Shown piece after piece: positions 8,796 to 17,701 of a stretch of DNA of 64,000 nucleotides. The translations under genes and the position numbers were made by a program. The stretch's first letter is position 1. Each line of letters begins with the position of its first letter. This DNA is from Vibrio orientalis CIP 102891 = ATCC 33934 (GTDB lineage: Bacteria > Pseudomonadota > Gammaproteobacteria > Enterobacterales > Vibrionaceae): assembly GCF_000176235.1 (NCBI RefSeq), contig NZ_ACZV01000003.1:124001-188000 (forward strand). Direction: 5' to 3'. The notes beneath the pieces were generated by a model, which ran no database searches, was not told the origin of the DNA, and saw only the letters and a list, made by a program, of their open reading frames with translations.

Positions 8796-9788
8796 TCAGA
8801 ATTGAGATTTCCAAGTACTAATATTTTCAAAAGGAATGCGTAAAGACACCTCCAGTGGCATTTCAACACGATCTATAAGTGCCCGTTTATAGTTATCTAA
8901 TTCAGTAGCCACTTCTGGTCGGAAAATTACAGGCAAGCCAAAATCTTTTTGCTTCTCTTTAGCCCTATTATCTACTCCAATAATAATTGAACGTTTATGG
9001 TGTTGCAGTGCAAGAACTCCACCATGCAATCGAGTACCTACATAGTCTAGTTCAGGATTAAGACTAAAGAGCTGGGTTATACTATCGATACTAGGTGATA
9101 TAACCTCAATGACGCTATGCTCAATAGGAAGTAACTGGTAGTACTCAAAGTCCTTTGAGCCTTGTATCCAAAAGTATACCTTTCTGTATAGGTGTTGAAG
9201 CACCGAGATCATCACTGCATCAGCTTCTCGGTTTGGGCGATAATCTGTAAGCGTAAAAACAACGTCTTTACCTTTCTTCGATGAAATCAAGCTCAGGGAA
9301 CTTGGAGTCAAACGCCATAATGTTGGGCAACCCGTATTAATTACATTGCCAATCCCGCAGGCCCTTAGTTTTGACTCTGTATATGAATCTCTGACCGAAT
9401 GCAGGTGAGAATCTGAAAGCATCCTTTTTAACAAGCTTCTAGTATAGATGTCAGGATCCCCTTCATAACTTCCCCACCCAACCCCCAACGCAACTGTCGG
9501 AGCCATTAAAAACGTATTTACGAAGCCCACATTCCATTGACGCTTGAATAACATATGGGAATTTAAGCAGTTAGTTCCACACAAGAAGTTAACGCTAACT
9601 TCTCTCTGACGTTTAAAACCAACTCTCGTAAGCCTTTCATGGGTGGGGAACTGTACTTTCTGCGCTAAAGGAAATAGTTCAACGAGCTCTTGTTGAGCCG
9701 AGTTCATAATAACCTCATCACCAAGGTTAGTACTCACTATGCTCGTATTTAGAACTCCTAACTTAATTCCTAATGTATTAAAGCCCAA
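8796..9788 (-). CDS. Polysaccharide pyruvyl transferase family protein
   Basis: The 330 residues fit the polysaccharide pyruvyltransferase family (WcaK/CsaB type), which adds a ketal-linked pyruvate from phosphoenolpyruvate to a sugar. Family-like features are the N-terminal STNLGDEVI, LGVGWGSYE, the SVRDSYTESKLRACGI segment, TGCPTLW, and the C-terminal YVGTRLHGGVLALQHHKRSIIIGVD with the conserved RLHG. Its start overlaps the flippase gene's stop by 11 bases. Pyruvylation would add negative charge to the glycan. Some members of this fold act as glycosyltransferase-like proteins, so the exact activity is inferred. Confidence 0.82.
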   Translation of the reverse strand: MGFNTLGIKLGVLNTSIVSTNLGDEVIMNSAQQELVELFPLAQKVQFPTHERLTRVGFKRQREVSVNFLCGTNCLNSHMLFKRQWNVGFVNTFLMAPTVALGVGWGSYEGDPDIYTRSLLKRMLSDSHLHSVRDSYTESKLRACGIGNVINTGCPTLWRLTPSSLSLISSKKGKDVVFTLTDYRPNREADAVMISVLQHLYRKVYFWIQGSKDFEYYQLLPIEHSVIEVISPSIDSITQLFSLNPELDYVGTRLHGGVLALQHHKRSIIIGVDNRAKEKQKDFGLPVIFRPEVATELDNYKRALIDRVEMPLEVSLRIPFENISTWKSQF

Positions 9789-10941
9789 GTTTTTTCCTTA
9801 CTAACTTACCCATTGATGCTTGCACGACAACTAATGCAAAAAAAGCCAAAGCGATAGCGAGATCCGTAAACTTAGACAATATTGCAAAGCATAGCAGCGA
9901 CAGGAATACTGCAAATACATTAGATATCAAAACAAAACGCAGTTTTACATAAGACTTTAGCAACCAGAAGTCGAACCTAGACTTTGCTATCACTGTTTGT
10001 GACAAAATCACGATAACAAAGATAGCCACATTGATGGCATTCAATTCAACGAATGACAAAAACAAAGGAATAGCGATTGAAGTCACTGCTAACATAACTC
10101 TATTACTCTGCTTCAAGTAACTACTTTCAGCAAGGCTGATTTCAGTACTCTTGCGCTGACTAACCATTGTGGTTAGCAAGGGTTGCAGTTGATTTTCTTT
10201 AGCTGAAAAATAAACACTAGAAAAACCCATTACCATTATTGCAATTCTAGAGGCAACAACTACATCAGGGGCTAACCCATCAGAGAAAAGCAAAAATATT
10301 GCGTTAGTTCCAAACCAAAAAAGTAAGATAGATGACGTGTTCATCGCCCCCCGAGAAAAATAGAGGGCAATATTTGTAAAACAGACTCTCCCTAGCGTAG
10401 CAGCTCTGGAAGCACATAAGCCTAAAATTAAGCCTAGACAAGCTGACATCACAATCGAGGTAACAAGGTCGGTAACATTATTGATAAAGCCAATCATAAT
10501 AAAAATGGACAAACTGCATGCCGATGACAAACTCATCAGCATCGCCCAAATATCCATTCCATATTTATACTTAGCTCTTCTAGAAACATCTAGCAAGGTA
10601 ACAAACACGTAAAGTGCTACACACTGATAGGAAGCAAGAAATGCATCGATGATCTTTAGCTTTGCAGCAAGTATCACGGCACCAATCAAAGTAACCAATA
10701 ACCCGGCTAAAACTATATTTCGGCAAGATTCAACGTTGTCAATATGGCTCGTCGATAAAAAATACGGAACAGTCACCATTCCATGACTTAACATTAGAAA
10801 TAGAGATAATGTCGCAGCCAATTTTACAACCAGAAGCGCCTCAGAAGGTGATAAGAAAGTCGAAGAGAATAAAACGGGCAACGCTGTCAACAAGGTAAAA
10901 GAAACTTGGTCAACGTACTTATGAGTCTTCAAGCAGTCCAC
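9778..10941 (-). CDS. Wzx-like polysaccharide flippase / membrane protein
   Basis: The 387-residue protein is almost wholly hydrophobic with about eleven or twelve predicted membrane helices and short loops, no signal peptide and no catalytic motif. Size, helix count and position beside glycosyltransferase genes suggest an O-unit flippase of the MATE/Wzx superfamily that carries undecaprenyl-linked units across the inner membrane. Sequence conservation in such proteins is low, so a polymerase cannot be fully excluded, but the even spacing of helices without a large periplasmic loop favours Wzx. It is preceded by a 170-base gap holding a perfect 10-bp inverted repeat. Confidence 0.65.
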   Translation of the reverse strand: MDCLKTHKYVDQVSFTLLTALPVLFSSTFLSPSEALLVVKLAATLSLFLMLSHGMVTVPYFLSTSHIDNVESCRNIVLAGLLVTLIGAVILAAKLKIIDAFLASYQCVALYVFVTLLDVSRRAKYKYGMDIWAMLMSLSSACSLSIFIMIGFINNVTDLVTSIVMSACLGLILGLCASRAATLGRVCFTNIALYFSRGAMNTSSILLFWFGTNAIFLLFSDGLAPDVVVASRIAIMVMGFSSVYFSAKENQLQPLLTTMVSQRKSTEISLAESSYLKQSNRVMLAVTSIAIPLFLSFVELNAINVAIFVIVILSQTVIAKSRFDFWLLKSYVKLRFVLISNVFAVFLSLLCFAILSKFTDLAIALAFFALVVVQASMGKLVRKKLGL

Positions 10942-11043
10942 TAAGCTGTATCCCTCATAAATTTGTTAACCCCAGATTAGAAAATATAAACAAAATCATT
11001 TAGTTTGAAGGGTAAATGAAAATCATTAATAATCTAGCTCGTT

Positions 11044-11072
11044 ATAATAAAGCTTATATGATGCTTTATTAT
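11044..11072. repeat. A+T-rich perfect inverted repeat
   Basis: ATAATAAAGC at 11044-11053 pairs exactly with GCTTTATTAT at 11063-11072 around a nine-base loop. It lies in the gap between the dehydratase and flippase genes. There is no T run after it on the minus strand, so it may be a partial terminator, an RNA hairpin or an operator. Confidence 0.6.
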
Positions 11073-11111
11073 ATGCACTAATTTTTGAAGTGAGTAAAAA
11101 ACACATAAAAT

Positions 11112-13046
11112 CTAATGGAGCACGTCTATTTCATTAACTGTTTCACCTTTCAGTTTCTTCCAAACCAAATCTTCTATACCATCTTTTGGAGTAAACCCTA
11201 TAGGAGCTTCTAATAACAATCTCCTGATTTTTTCATGCTCAAAGGCATGACAAGCCTTGTCTAACGATTCGAGCAACTTTAAGTATTCACTTAATAGAAG
11301 ATAATTCTCATTTGCCGTCATAACTCTTGGGTGTGAGGTCCCTTCAACACTATCACTAATAAGAAGCTCTTCGAATAATTTTTCACCTGGCCTTAAGCCG
11401 GAGAACTCAATTGATATATCACCATCAGGGTGTAGTTTATCCTTCACTTCAAAGCCAGAAAGGCGAATCAACTTCGCTGCTAAGTCTACAATTTTAACTG
11501 GCTCCCCCATATCTAATACAAACACGTCTCCACCACGACTCATCGAGCCCGCTTGAATCACTAATTGTGCTGCTTCGGGGATAGTCATAAAATAACGAAT
11601 AATATCTGGATGAGTAACAGTTACAGGTCCTCCAGCGGATATCTGATGCTTGAATAATGGAATAACTGAACCAGATGAACCCAGTACATTACCAAAACGA
11701 ACCATTGAGAAGTTCGTGCGGCACTCTCCCATACTGTTTCCACTCGCCAGCGCTTGAAGCGCTAATTCAGCCATCCGCTTTGTTGCCCCCATAACATTAG
11801 TTGGACGAACAGCTTTATCTGTCGAAATAAGAACGAAAGACTCAACACCAGCTTCTAGAGCTGCCTTTGCCGCATAGTATGTACCAAAAATATTATTGCG
11901 AACGCCTTCAACAACATTAAACTCTACCAGTGGAACATGTTTATAAGCTGCCGCGTGATACACTGTATCAACGCCGAAGCTCTTGAATATCACCGAAAGC
12001 CTGTTAATTCTCTGTACTGAACCAATTAGTGGAACAATCTCTATATTGTAGCGCGACTCACAAACAACCTGTCTGATCTCACGCTCAATTGCATAAAGGC
12101 CATACTCTGAAACATCAAATAATATTAGAGTCTTAGGTGACAAATGAACGATCTGCCTACATAATTCAGAACCAATAGAACCACCTGATCCAGTTACCAT
12201 CACCGTCTTATTCTTAATATTAGACTCCAAAAGTTCGCGCTTTGGTGCTACAGGATCTCTGCCTAGTAAGTCTTCTATAGCGACATCTTTCAGCTCATCA
12301 ATTTTTGCCTTCCCTTCGACTATTTCTTTTAAATCAGGAACGGTAAGAACCTCGGCCTGCAAATGAACCAAAGAGTTAATTATCTCTTTACGTTTTGCTC
12401 GGCTGGCGCTCGGAATCGCTAATATTATCTGAGATATTTTATGCTTTGCGACGAGCTTGGGGATATCTTTTACACTTTCTACGGCGATGCCTGAAATCAC
12501 AGATCGTCTAAGAGACTGATCTTCGTCAACGAATGCTTCTACCTTGTGCGAATCAGACGATCTCATCGCCTGAGCAAGCTGCCGACCAGCTGAACCTGCC
12601 CCATAAATGAGCACTTTCTTTCGGTCTCTCTGTAGAACACCGGAGAGCAACACTCGTACCAATAAACGAGCACCGCCACACAATAAGCAAAGAAAGGAGC
12701 CATAAATAACAGGAACAGATCTGGGAACAAATGCATCAAAATAGAAAGATAAAAGCCCGAATGTTCCCGCCGAAATTAAAGTTCCAATGCTAATGACAGC
12801 CAGAGCATGAAAAGTAAGATAGCGAAGTATAGCTCTGTATAGGCCTAACCGAGTAAAAGCATATACCGTGATAATTATTGTACCTAGTAGAATAAAGTGG
12901 TAATTATCATCATATAACGAAATGGGCTTACCTAACCTAGCCAAAAACGCCAAATAAAATGAGAGTACAATAAAAAAAACATCGACACTTACGCTTATGA
13001 TACGTTTCTTTGAACGAGATAAGCGCCAAATTTCATTAAGGTTCAT
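11112..13046 (-). CDS. Membrane NDP-sugar 4,6-dehydratase (WbpM/PglF-like)
   Basis: This 644-residue enzyme has four N-terminal membrane helices (about 15-135), a first Rossmann-like domain (LIYGAGSAGRQL, 147-158), and a second, catalytic SDR domain starting VTGSGGSIGSE (284-294). The active site shows STDK (408-411) and the M-x3-K form (Met419, Lys423) that replaces Tyr in WbpM and PglF. These enzymes convert UDP-GlcNAc to the 4-keto-6-deoxy sugar used for bacillosamine, QuiNAc or FucNAc. Together with the aminotransferase, PglD-like and PglC-like genes at 17702-20120 it would complete a bacillosamine-type route. It is flanked by gaps of 120 and 170 bases, so it may have its own promoter. 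Confidence 0.92.
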   Translation of the reverse strand: MNLNEIWRLSRSKKRIISVSVDVFFIVLSFYLAFLARLGKPISLYDDNYHFILLGTIIITVYAFTRLGLYRAILRYLTFHALAVISIGTLISAGTFGLLSFYFDAFVPRSVPVIYGSFLCLLCGGARLLVRVLLSGVLQRDRKKVLIYGAGSAGRQLAQAMRSSDSHKVEAFVDEDQSLRRSVISGIAVESVKDIPKLVAKHKISQIILAIPSASRAKRKEIINSLVHLQAEVLTVPDLKEIVEGKAKIDELKDVAIEDLLGRDPVAPKRELLESNIKNKTVMVTGSGGSIGSELCRQIVHLSPKTLILFDVSEYGLYAIEREIRQVVCESRYNIEIVPLIGSVQRINRLSVIFKSFGVDTVYHAAAYKHVPLVEFNVVEGVRNNIFGTYYAAKAALEAGVESFVLISTDKAVRPTNVMGATKRMAELALQALASGNSMGECRTNFSMVRFGNVLGSSGSVIPLFKHQISAGGPVTVTHPDIIRYFMTIPEAAQLVIQAGSMSRGGDVFVLDMGEPVKIVDLAAKLIRLSGFEVKDKLHPDGDISIEFSGLRPGEKLFEELLISDSVEGTSHPRVMTANENYLLLSEYLKLLESLDKACHAFEHEKIRRLLLEAPIGFTPKDGIEDLVWKKLKGETVNEIDVLH

Positions 13047-13166
13047 AAATAAGCCATTCCCAACTACATGTTAAAGTCACTAGTGTCCAAAAATAGAAAA
13101 TTTAATTCTCAGAATGAAAACACAGCCATCATTACAAAAATCAATTAAGTACAATTTCCCCAAAAA

Positions 13167-13526
13167 TTAACCATCAGAATTTTTAAATACCCAATGCCTA
13201 CACATAATGAAGAAAAATGGAACATGAATCAGGCTTACTATAACAAAAACCAACATATCACGGCCGCCTAATATTAACACCAGCTTTCCTATAAGTTGTT
13301 GCACAACAAATGCAATACAAACTGCTAAAAGAAATTTAACCTTGGCCGCCTCTTCTGTTCTAAATACAAACCGGGAGTTAATAAGATAGCTGACAAAAAA
13401 TGTAATCCAGAACGAGCCCGCTAGTGATACTGATTCGGAAAAATGTTGATTAATAAAATAAAATGAGACTACTGACACTAAGGTGTTGATGCCTCCACCA
13501 AACAAAAAACGCAAGTACTGAAACAT
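13167..13526 (-). CDS. GtrA family membrane protein
   Basis: The 119-residue protein has four membrane helices and the family start FLRFLFGGGINT-like, plus the NSRFVFRT motif after helix two. GtrA proteins are thought to help flip an undecaprenyl-phosphate-linked sugar, working with a GtrB-type synthase and a GT-C transferase. The gene lies four bases after the GtrB-like gene, which supports that partnership. Confidence 0.88.
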   Translation of the reverse strand: MFQYLRFLFGGGINTLVSVVSFYFINQHFSESVSLAGSFWITFFVSYLINSRFVFRTEEAAKVKFLLAVCIAFVVQQLIGKLVLILGGRDMLVFVIVSLIHVPFFFIMCRHWVFKNSDG

Positions 13527-13530
13527 AAAA

Positions 13531-14472
13531 TCAATCTTCTAACTCTGTTTGTAAGTTACGAACATCGACTATTAACCGGGATAAGCTTAGGGATAAAATT
13601 CCCAGAGTACTCCACAAAATCATAGATAACAAAGCTGTTATTGTCATATACCCTGGATACAAAGTGCCAGCTAGCCAATCAACAATAACAAACCCGATAG
13701 GTAACAATGATGCAACAACACAAAAACCTAGCCCACCATAAACGATCTTTGATAACGCATTAGGGTTGAGTAGTAAGCACCTAAGCCCTAACCTAACTAA
13801 TCTCCAACTTGAAAAGCGAGAGCCACCTTCCTTATCTGCTCTTGAGGCTTGAAACTTCACTGAGTCATCCGGTTTTAAAAAAGTCGCCAAGAATATTCGC
13901 CATGGAATGAAACGAAACAACTTGTTTTTGTTCCAGCACCTCACCGCCACTTTCCTGATTTTTTTTTCAAACATAATGCAATCAGTTAAGCCATCAATCT
14001 CAACGGAAAAAAGCCGACTCGATACAACCCTAACACTTTTCCGCATAATGTTCTTCAATAAAGATTCACTAGTCGTTGGTTTTTCTCGGTTGGCTAAAAC
14101 CAAACGAGAGCCTCGTTCATGAATTAATTTCCATTGTTGAATAAGCAGGCTCGCTGGCTGCTCTCCATCACCATCAATTGCGCAATAATAATTAGCTTCG
14201 GGAGCTCGGCATAAGCCATAATAAAGAGCACTATCTTTGCCCAAATTTTGATGTGTCCCAAGAATAGTAATGTTAGAAAATTCAACACTTTCAACATCAC
14301 TTAGTATAGGGATGTTTTCTTTAGCCGAACCATCATCAATTATAACTATCGCAACATTGGTGTCAGGAAACTCTTGATGGAATTCAAATAAAATCTCTTT
14401 AGAAAAATTAACCGGTAAGTTGCCTTCATTAAAAGCAGGAATTAGAATGCATAAATCATATACTGAGCTCAT
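13531..14472 (-). CDS. GtrB/DPM1-like polyprenyl-phosphate glycosyltransferase
   Basis: This 313-residue family 2 glycosyltransferase has the GT-A motifs LIPAFNEG, IIDDGS and AIDGDGEQP in its first 125 residues, followed by a catalytic domain and two C-terminal membrane helices (about 240-305). This is the GtrB/ArnC layout, which makes a polyprenyl-phosphate sugar on the cytoplasmic face for later use outside. It overlaps the upstream methyltransferase gene by four bases. An A9 run on the coding strand (13959-13967 on the plus strand) encodes Lys-Lys in an EKKIRK segment. The sugar is unknown. Confidence 0.85.
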   Translation of the reverse strand: MSSVYDLCILIPAFNEGNLPVNFSKEILFEFHQEFPDTNVAIVIIDDGSAKENIPILSDVESVEFSNITILGTHQNLGKDSALYYGLCRAPEANYYCAIDGDGEQPASLLIQQWKLIHERGSRLVLANREKPTTSESLLKNIMRKSVRVVSSRLFSVEIDGLTDCIMFEKKIRKVAVRCWNKNKLFRFIPWRIFLATFLKPDDSVKFQASRADKEGGSRFSSWRLVRLGLRCLLLNPNALSKIVYGGLGFCVVASLLPIGFVIVDWLAGTLYPGYMTITALLSMILWSTLGILSLSLSRLIVDVRNLQTELED

Positions 14473-15344
14473 TTTACTTTTCTCACAACCGCGATAAAGT
14501 TTGAACGATATCCAATTGGAACTAGATCTAGTATATTAGAAATTGATTTCGTCGGTTTTATTTTCAACCATTTAAGTGCATCACTTAGTTTTGCTTTCAT
14601 CATTGGAGCTTTGATAATTAAAGCCTCACCCACACAATCGTTATTTTTGAGAAGAGCCTTCATAGAGCGCCATGTAAAATAACTAAAGTGCATAGGAGTA
14701 GTCAGATAGTAATTATTCCCCAATATACGGGCAGGTAATCTAGAGTAATCAGGAACACTAATTATAATTATTCCATCAGGCTCTAGATAGTCCATCACTT
14801 TACTTATAAATTCATTAGGGTCTTCTACATGCTCCAACAAATCATTCATTGTAATAAGTTGAAATTTTTTTTCCTTAGGAACTTCAGAAATATCTTTGTA
14901 GCTAGATACATTATTTTTCCTAAGGTTATTTCTTAGCAATGGAGAAGGTTCGATAGCATATTTAACAATTTCATCGTTAAGACTAAATAAAAATTCACCA
15001 TCTCCAGCCCCAATATCAAGTACCGATTCAAAAGAGTCCAGGCTAATACCAACCTGCGTTTTAATGCGACACTTAAAGTCTTGATAAAACTCCGCTCTTT
15101 TTACATCACCATCGGAATAGCCTTGGTCTTCGTTACCGAAATTCTGATAAAATGATTCATAGTTATCGGCCAGGTTATTAATAAACTTAAAACCACATTG
15201 CAAGCATGAAACAACATTCTCTATCTTACTATACCCGCCGTAAAAGAAGTCCATTGATGACTTTGGTGGAGTATAGTTTTTATTGTTAGATAATTGTAGG
15301 CTCTTACTATGACAGCAAGGACACTCAGAAAACCTAGTGGACAT
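14469..15344 (-). CDS. Class I SAM-dependent methyltransferase with zinc-ribbon N-terminus
   Basis: The 291 residues begin with two CxxC pairs (C8/C11 and C47/C50) that look like a zinc ribbon, then a Rossmann methyltransferase core with VLDIGAGDGEFL (108-119), an acidic EPSPLL strand end, and LLEHVEDPNEF. This architecture occurs in sugar C- or O-methyltransferases of polysaccharide and antibiotic loci. Its place between GtrB-like and GT-C-like genes, with overlaps of four and eleven bases, suggests it acts on the same side-branch sugar. The substrate is not visible from sequence. Confidence 0.8.
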   Translation of the reverse strand: MSTRFSECPCCHSKSLQLSNNKNYTPPKSSMDFFYGGYSKIENVVSCLQCGFKFINNLADNYESFYQNFGNEDQGYSDGDVKRAEFYQDFKCRIKTQVGISLDSFESVLDIGAGDGEFLFSLNDEIVKYAIEPSPLLRNNLRKNNVSSYKDISEVPKEKKFQLITMNDLLEHVEDPNEFISKVMDYLEPDGIIIISVPDYSRLPARILGNNYYLTTPMHFSYFTWRSMKALLKNNDCVGEALIIKAPMMKAKLSDALKWLKIKPTKSISNILDLVPIGYRSNFIAVVRKVK

Positions 15345-17493
15345 AACTATTCCTTGAAAGTTTTAAATTAATTAAAATAGGGCCAAAAAGCGAGAATACC
15401 CACAATGCAATTAGTATCAACATTGTCATATAGACGCTAAAAATCAAATATACATATCTAGGTGTAAGATTAGAAGTGACTTTTATATTTTCTGTATTCT
15501 CATCCATGACTAAACAAACAAAGCCCGAGCAACTAGAATAATTCATATCTCGCTGACCGTTTGATACTAAACTTAGAGAATCATGGTATCGAATAGGAAG
15601 AACAACAAAGTTTGCACCCTTACTTTCAACAAGATTAAAAAGCGCTGAAGAATTAGAAAGTTTCATTTCTGAACCATCATAAAGTAATATTGAATACTTC
15701 AAGATGCATTTTAGATCTTCTACGCACGAACCTTCCGGCCGATCAATTACACCTTCTAGATCTTGATAACCAGATCTTGAAAATCGAATCTCTCGATACG
15801 CTACCTTTCTTTTTTTATCTATCATAACCCACGGTTCGGATAAACGTTTCTTAACATCTACAATACCCTTGACTCCTAACGCAGCTAAATAGAGTTCAAA
15901 ATTATCGGACCGTCCCAATTCTAAAGATGCTAGCAGACGCTCAGTAGTTAGCATCGTATACCCCTGTCGAAATGAAGGGTAAATAGGCTCGCCTGTAACA
16001 CCTTTTCCGAACATTGATAAATTATTTATACCATCAAGACTCATTGACGTCCCATGAACAAAACGATGACGTAGCTTTTGATTATGTACTAAAGTTTCAC
16101 TTTTTTTTGAAAACAGTACTCGGTCTCCCTTTAATACGCCATACTCACCTTTCTTTCCAAATAAAAACTTATTAGGGACAGAGCTCGTACTTGTTGAGTT
16201 GAGGAAGTTAGTAGAGTACTTTTTAAATGCAAATTGTTGTAAAAGCATTAACATTAAAATTAGTAACACCAAGCAGAGAAAGGATATTGTTTTTAACGCT
16301 ATTGGATAGTGCCTTGGGGCTAATGCAATAGAAAGAACCAAAGCAGAGACCATGAAACCTTCAAAGAAATGATTTGCTCCCGATCCACCTAGAGTAATCC
16401 CATTCACAAACAAATACTGTAACGCAACTGTAAGCACCAAGCAGGTGATTGAATATATAAATGCTTTTCGAGATATGACAATTGAAAATAAAAAAATAAC
16501 ACCAAGAAATGGTAAATATCTCGTTGAACGTGATAAATAAAAATAAAAGTGGTCAAAACGCTCTAAGTTAACTGTATCGAGCACTTTAAATGGAAACAAT
16601 AACGATTGTAACCAAAAGAAATCATGCCTACTCGGGTTTTCATCATAAACAACTCTTTCTATTAGATTTGAAGATTGAGCTGAGAAAACATCCCAATACG
16701 CTAAGAGTTTTGGAGCACTAAGTAGGATAGCCATACCCAGGGGGACAACGAGAACCTGCATTGACTTCATCAAGGAACCATGATGGTTCACAGCCAAGTA
16801 TAATGCTGCTAATGCAGGAATTGCATAGAAGGGGTAAAACATCCCTGGGTGCCCGCTATTTATCAGATACCCTCCCATAGTACCTAATAAAAAAGTGTAA
16901 TATATGCCTTTAGACCCTTTTTCATTAAATTCTTTAAGTCCATTGAGCTTTAGGTAAACATATATAAGAGCTGGTGCCACTTGTATAGACGCAAGAACTG
17001 ACGGGGCATCATGAACAAAAATATACCATCCTTGAGGTGGAAGAAAAGACAGTAAACAAGCAGCAATTACGCCGTAAATTTTCGATGAGTCATATATTCT
17101 ACATATACCCAAAAAGCCATAAACACTTATGTAAAAATTTAATGTGTAAAAAAGGAAGAAATACTGTTTTGCGGAGATAAAACTCAATAACAAGTTGCCA
17201 GGAAACGCCCAGGCACCATGAGCCAAAGGAGCTTGCCAGCCAAATTCCCAAAGAAAGTTAACCGGATTAATATTCCCAACGCTTAGTTTATAAAACCATT
17301 CAAATAGAGGCACAAAACTATATTCGATATCCTCAAATCCGATATGGCTCGCATTAGAAAAAAGAAATGGAAGGAAGAATAAAGCTGATAACGCCATCGA
17401 AAAAATGTGGTCTTTTTGCTTTTCAGTCAGTGTCCTCACTAAACTGATCACTACATGATTACTGGCACTTCCAACGGAGAAGATACGATTCAT
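15334..17493 (-). CDS. Large GT-C-like membrane protein
   Basis: This 719-residue protein has about eleven membrane helices in its first 420 residues, a long polar domain (about 425-670) and a last helix near 680-705. An acidic FEDIEYSF motif (residues 53-60) follows the first helix, where GT-C transferases carry their metal or catalytic acid. With GtrA- and GtrB-like neighbours it is best read as the serotype-specific transferase that uses a polyprenyl-phosphate sugar outside the inner membrane. The gene is clearly richer in A+T than the housekeeping flanks. A YfhO-type protein of unknown role is an alternative. It is preceded by a 208-base gap that could hold its promoter. Confidence 0.65.
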   Translation of the reverse strand: MNRIFSVGSASNHVVISLVRTLTEKQKDHIFSMALSALFFLPFLFSNASHIGFEDIEYSFVPLFEWFYKLSVGNINPVNFLWEFGWQAPLAHGAWAFPGNLLLSFISAKQYFFLFYTLNFYISVYGFLGICRIYDSSKIYGVIAACLLSFLPPQGWYIFVHDAPSVLASIQVAPALIYVYLKLNGLKEFNEKGSKGIYYTFLLGTMGGYLINSGHPGMFYPFYAIPALAALYLAVNHHGSLMKSMQVLVVPLGMAILLSAPKLLAYWDVFSAQSSNLIERVVYDENPSRHDFFWLQSLLFPFKVLDTVNLERFDHFYFYLSRSTRYLPFLGVIFLFSIVISRKAFIYSITCLVLTVALQYLFVNGITLGGSGANHFFEGFMVSALVLSIALAPRHYPIALKTISFLCLVLLILMLMLLQQFAFKKYSTNFLNSTSTSSVPNKFLFGKKGEYGVLKGDRVLFSKKSETLVHNQKLRHRFVHGTSMSLDGINNLSMFGKGVTGEPIYPSFRQGYTMLTTERLLASLELGRSDNFELYLAALGVKGIVDVKKRLSEPWVMIDKKRKVAYREIRFSRSGYQDLEGVIDRPEGSCVEDLKCILKYSILLYDGSEMKLSNSSALFNLVESKGANFVVLPIRYHDSLSLVSNGQRDMNYSSCSGFVCLVMDENTENIKVTSNLTPRYVYLIFSVYMTMLILIALWVFSLFGPILINLKLSRNSYVH

Positions 17494-17701
17494 TAATAAT
17501 TAAACCCAATTTATGCACTAATTCACTTAATGCAACCATAAACAATAATATTGGTAACATCTAGATGCGCTATCGTACCTAGTAATGTACCAACTGAGCA
17601 ACTACTTCCTATACAACTGACGATTCATAATCTTCAGCTAAAACTAATCAATACGGGGGGCAAAGCCATTTTTCGACGATTTCACACCCACCTTAAAAGC
17701 G

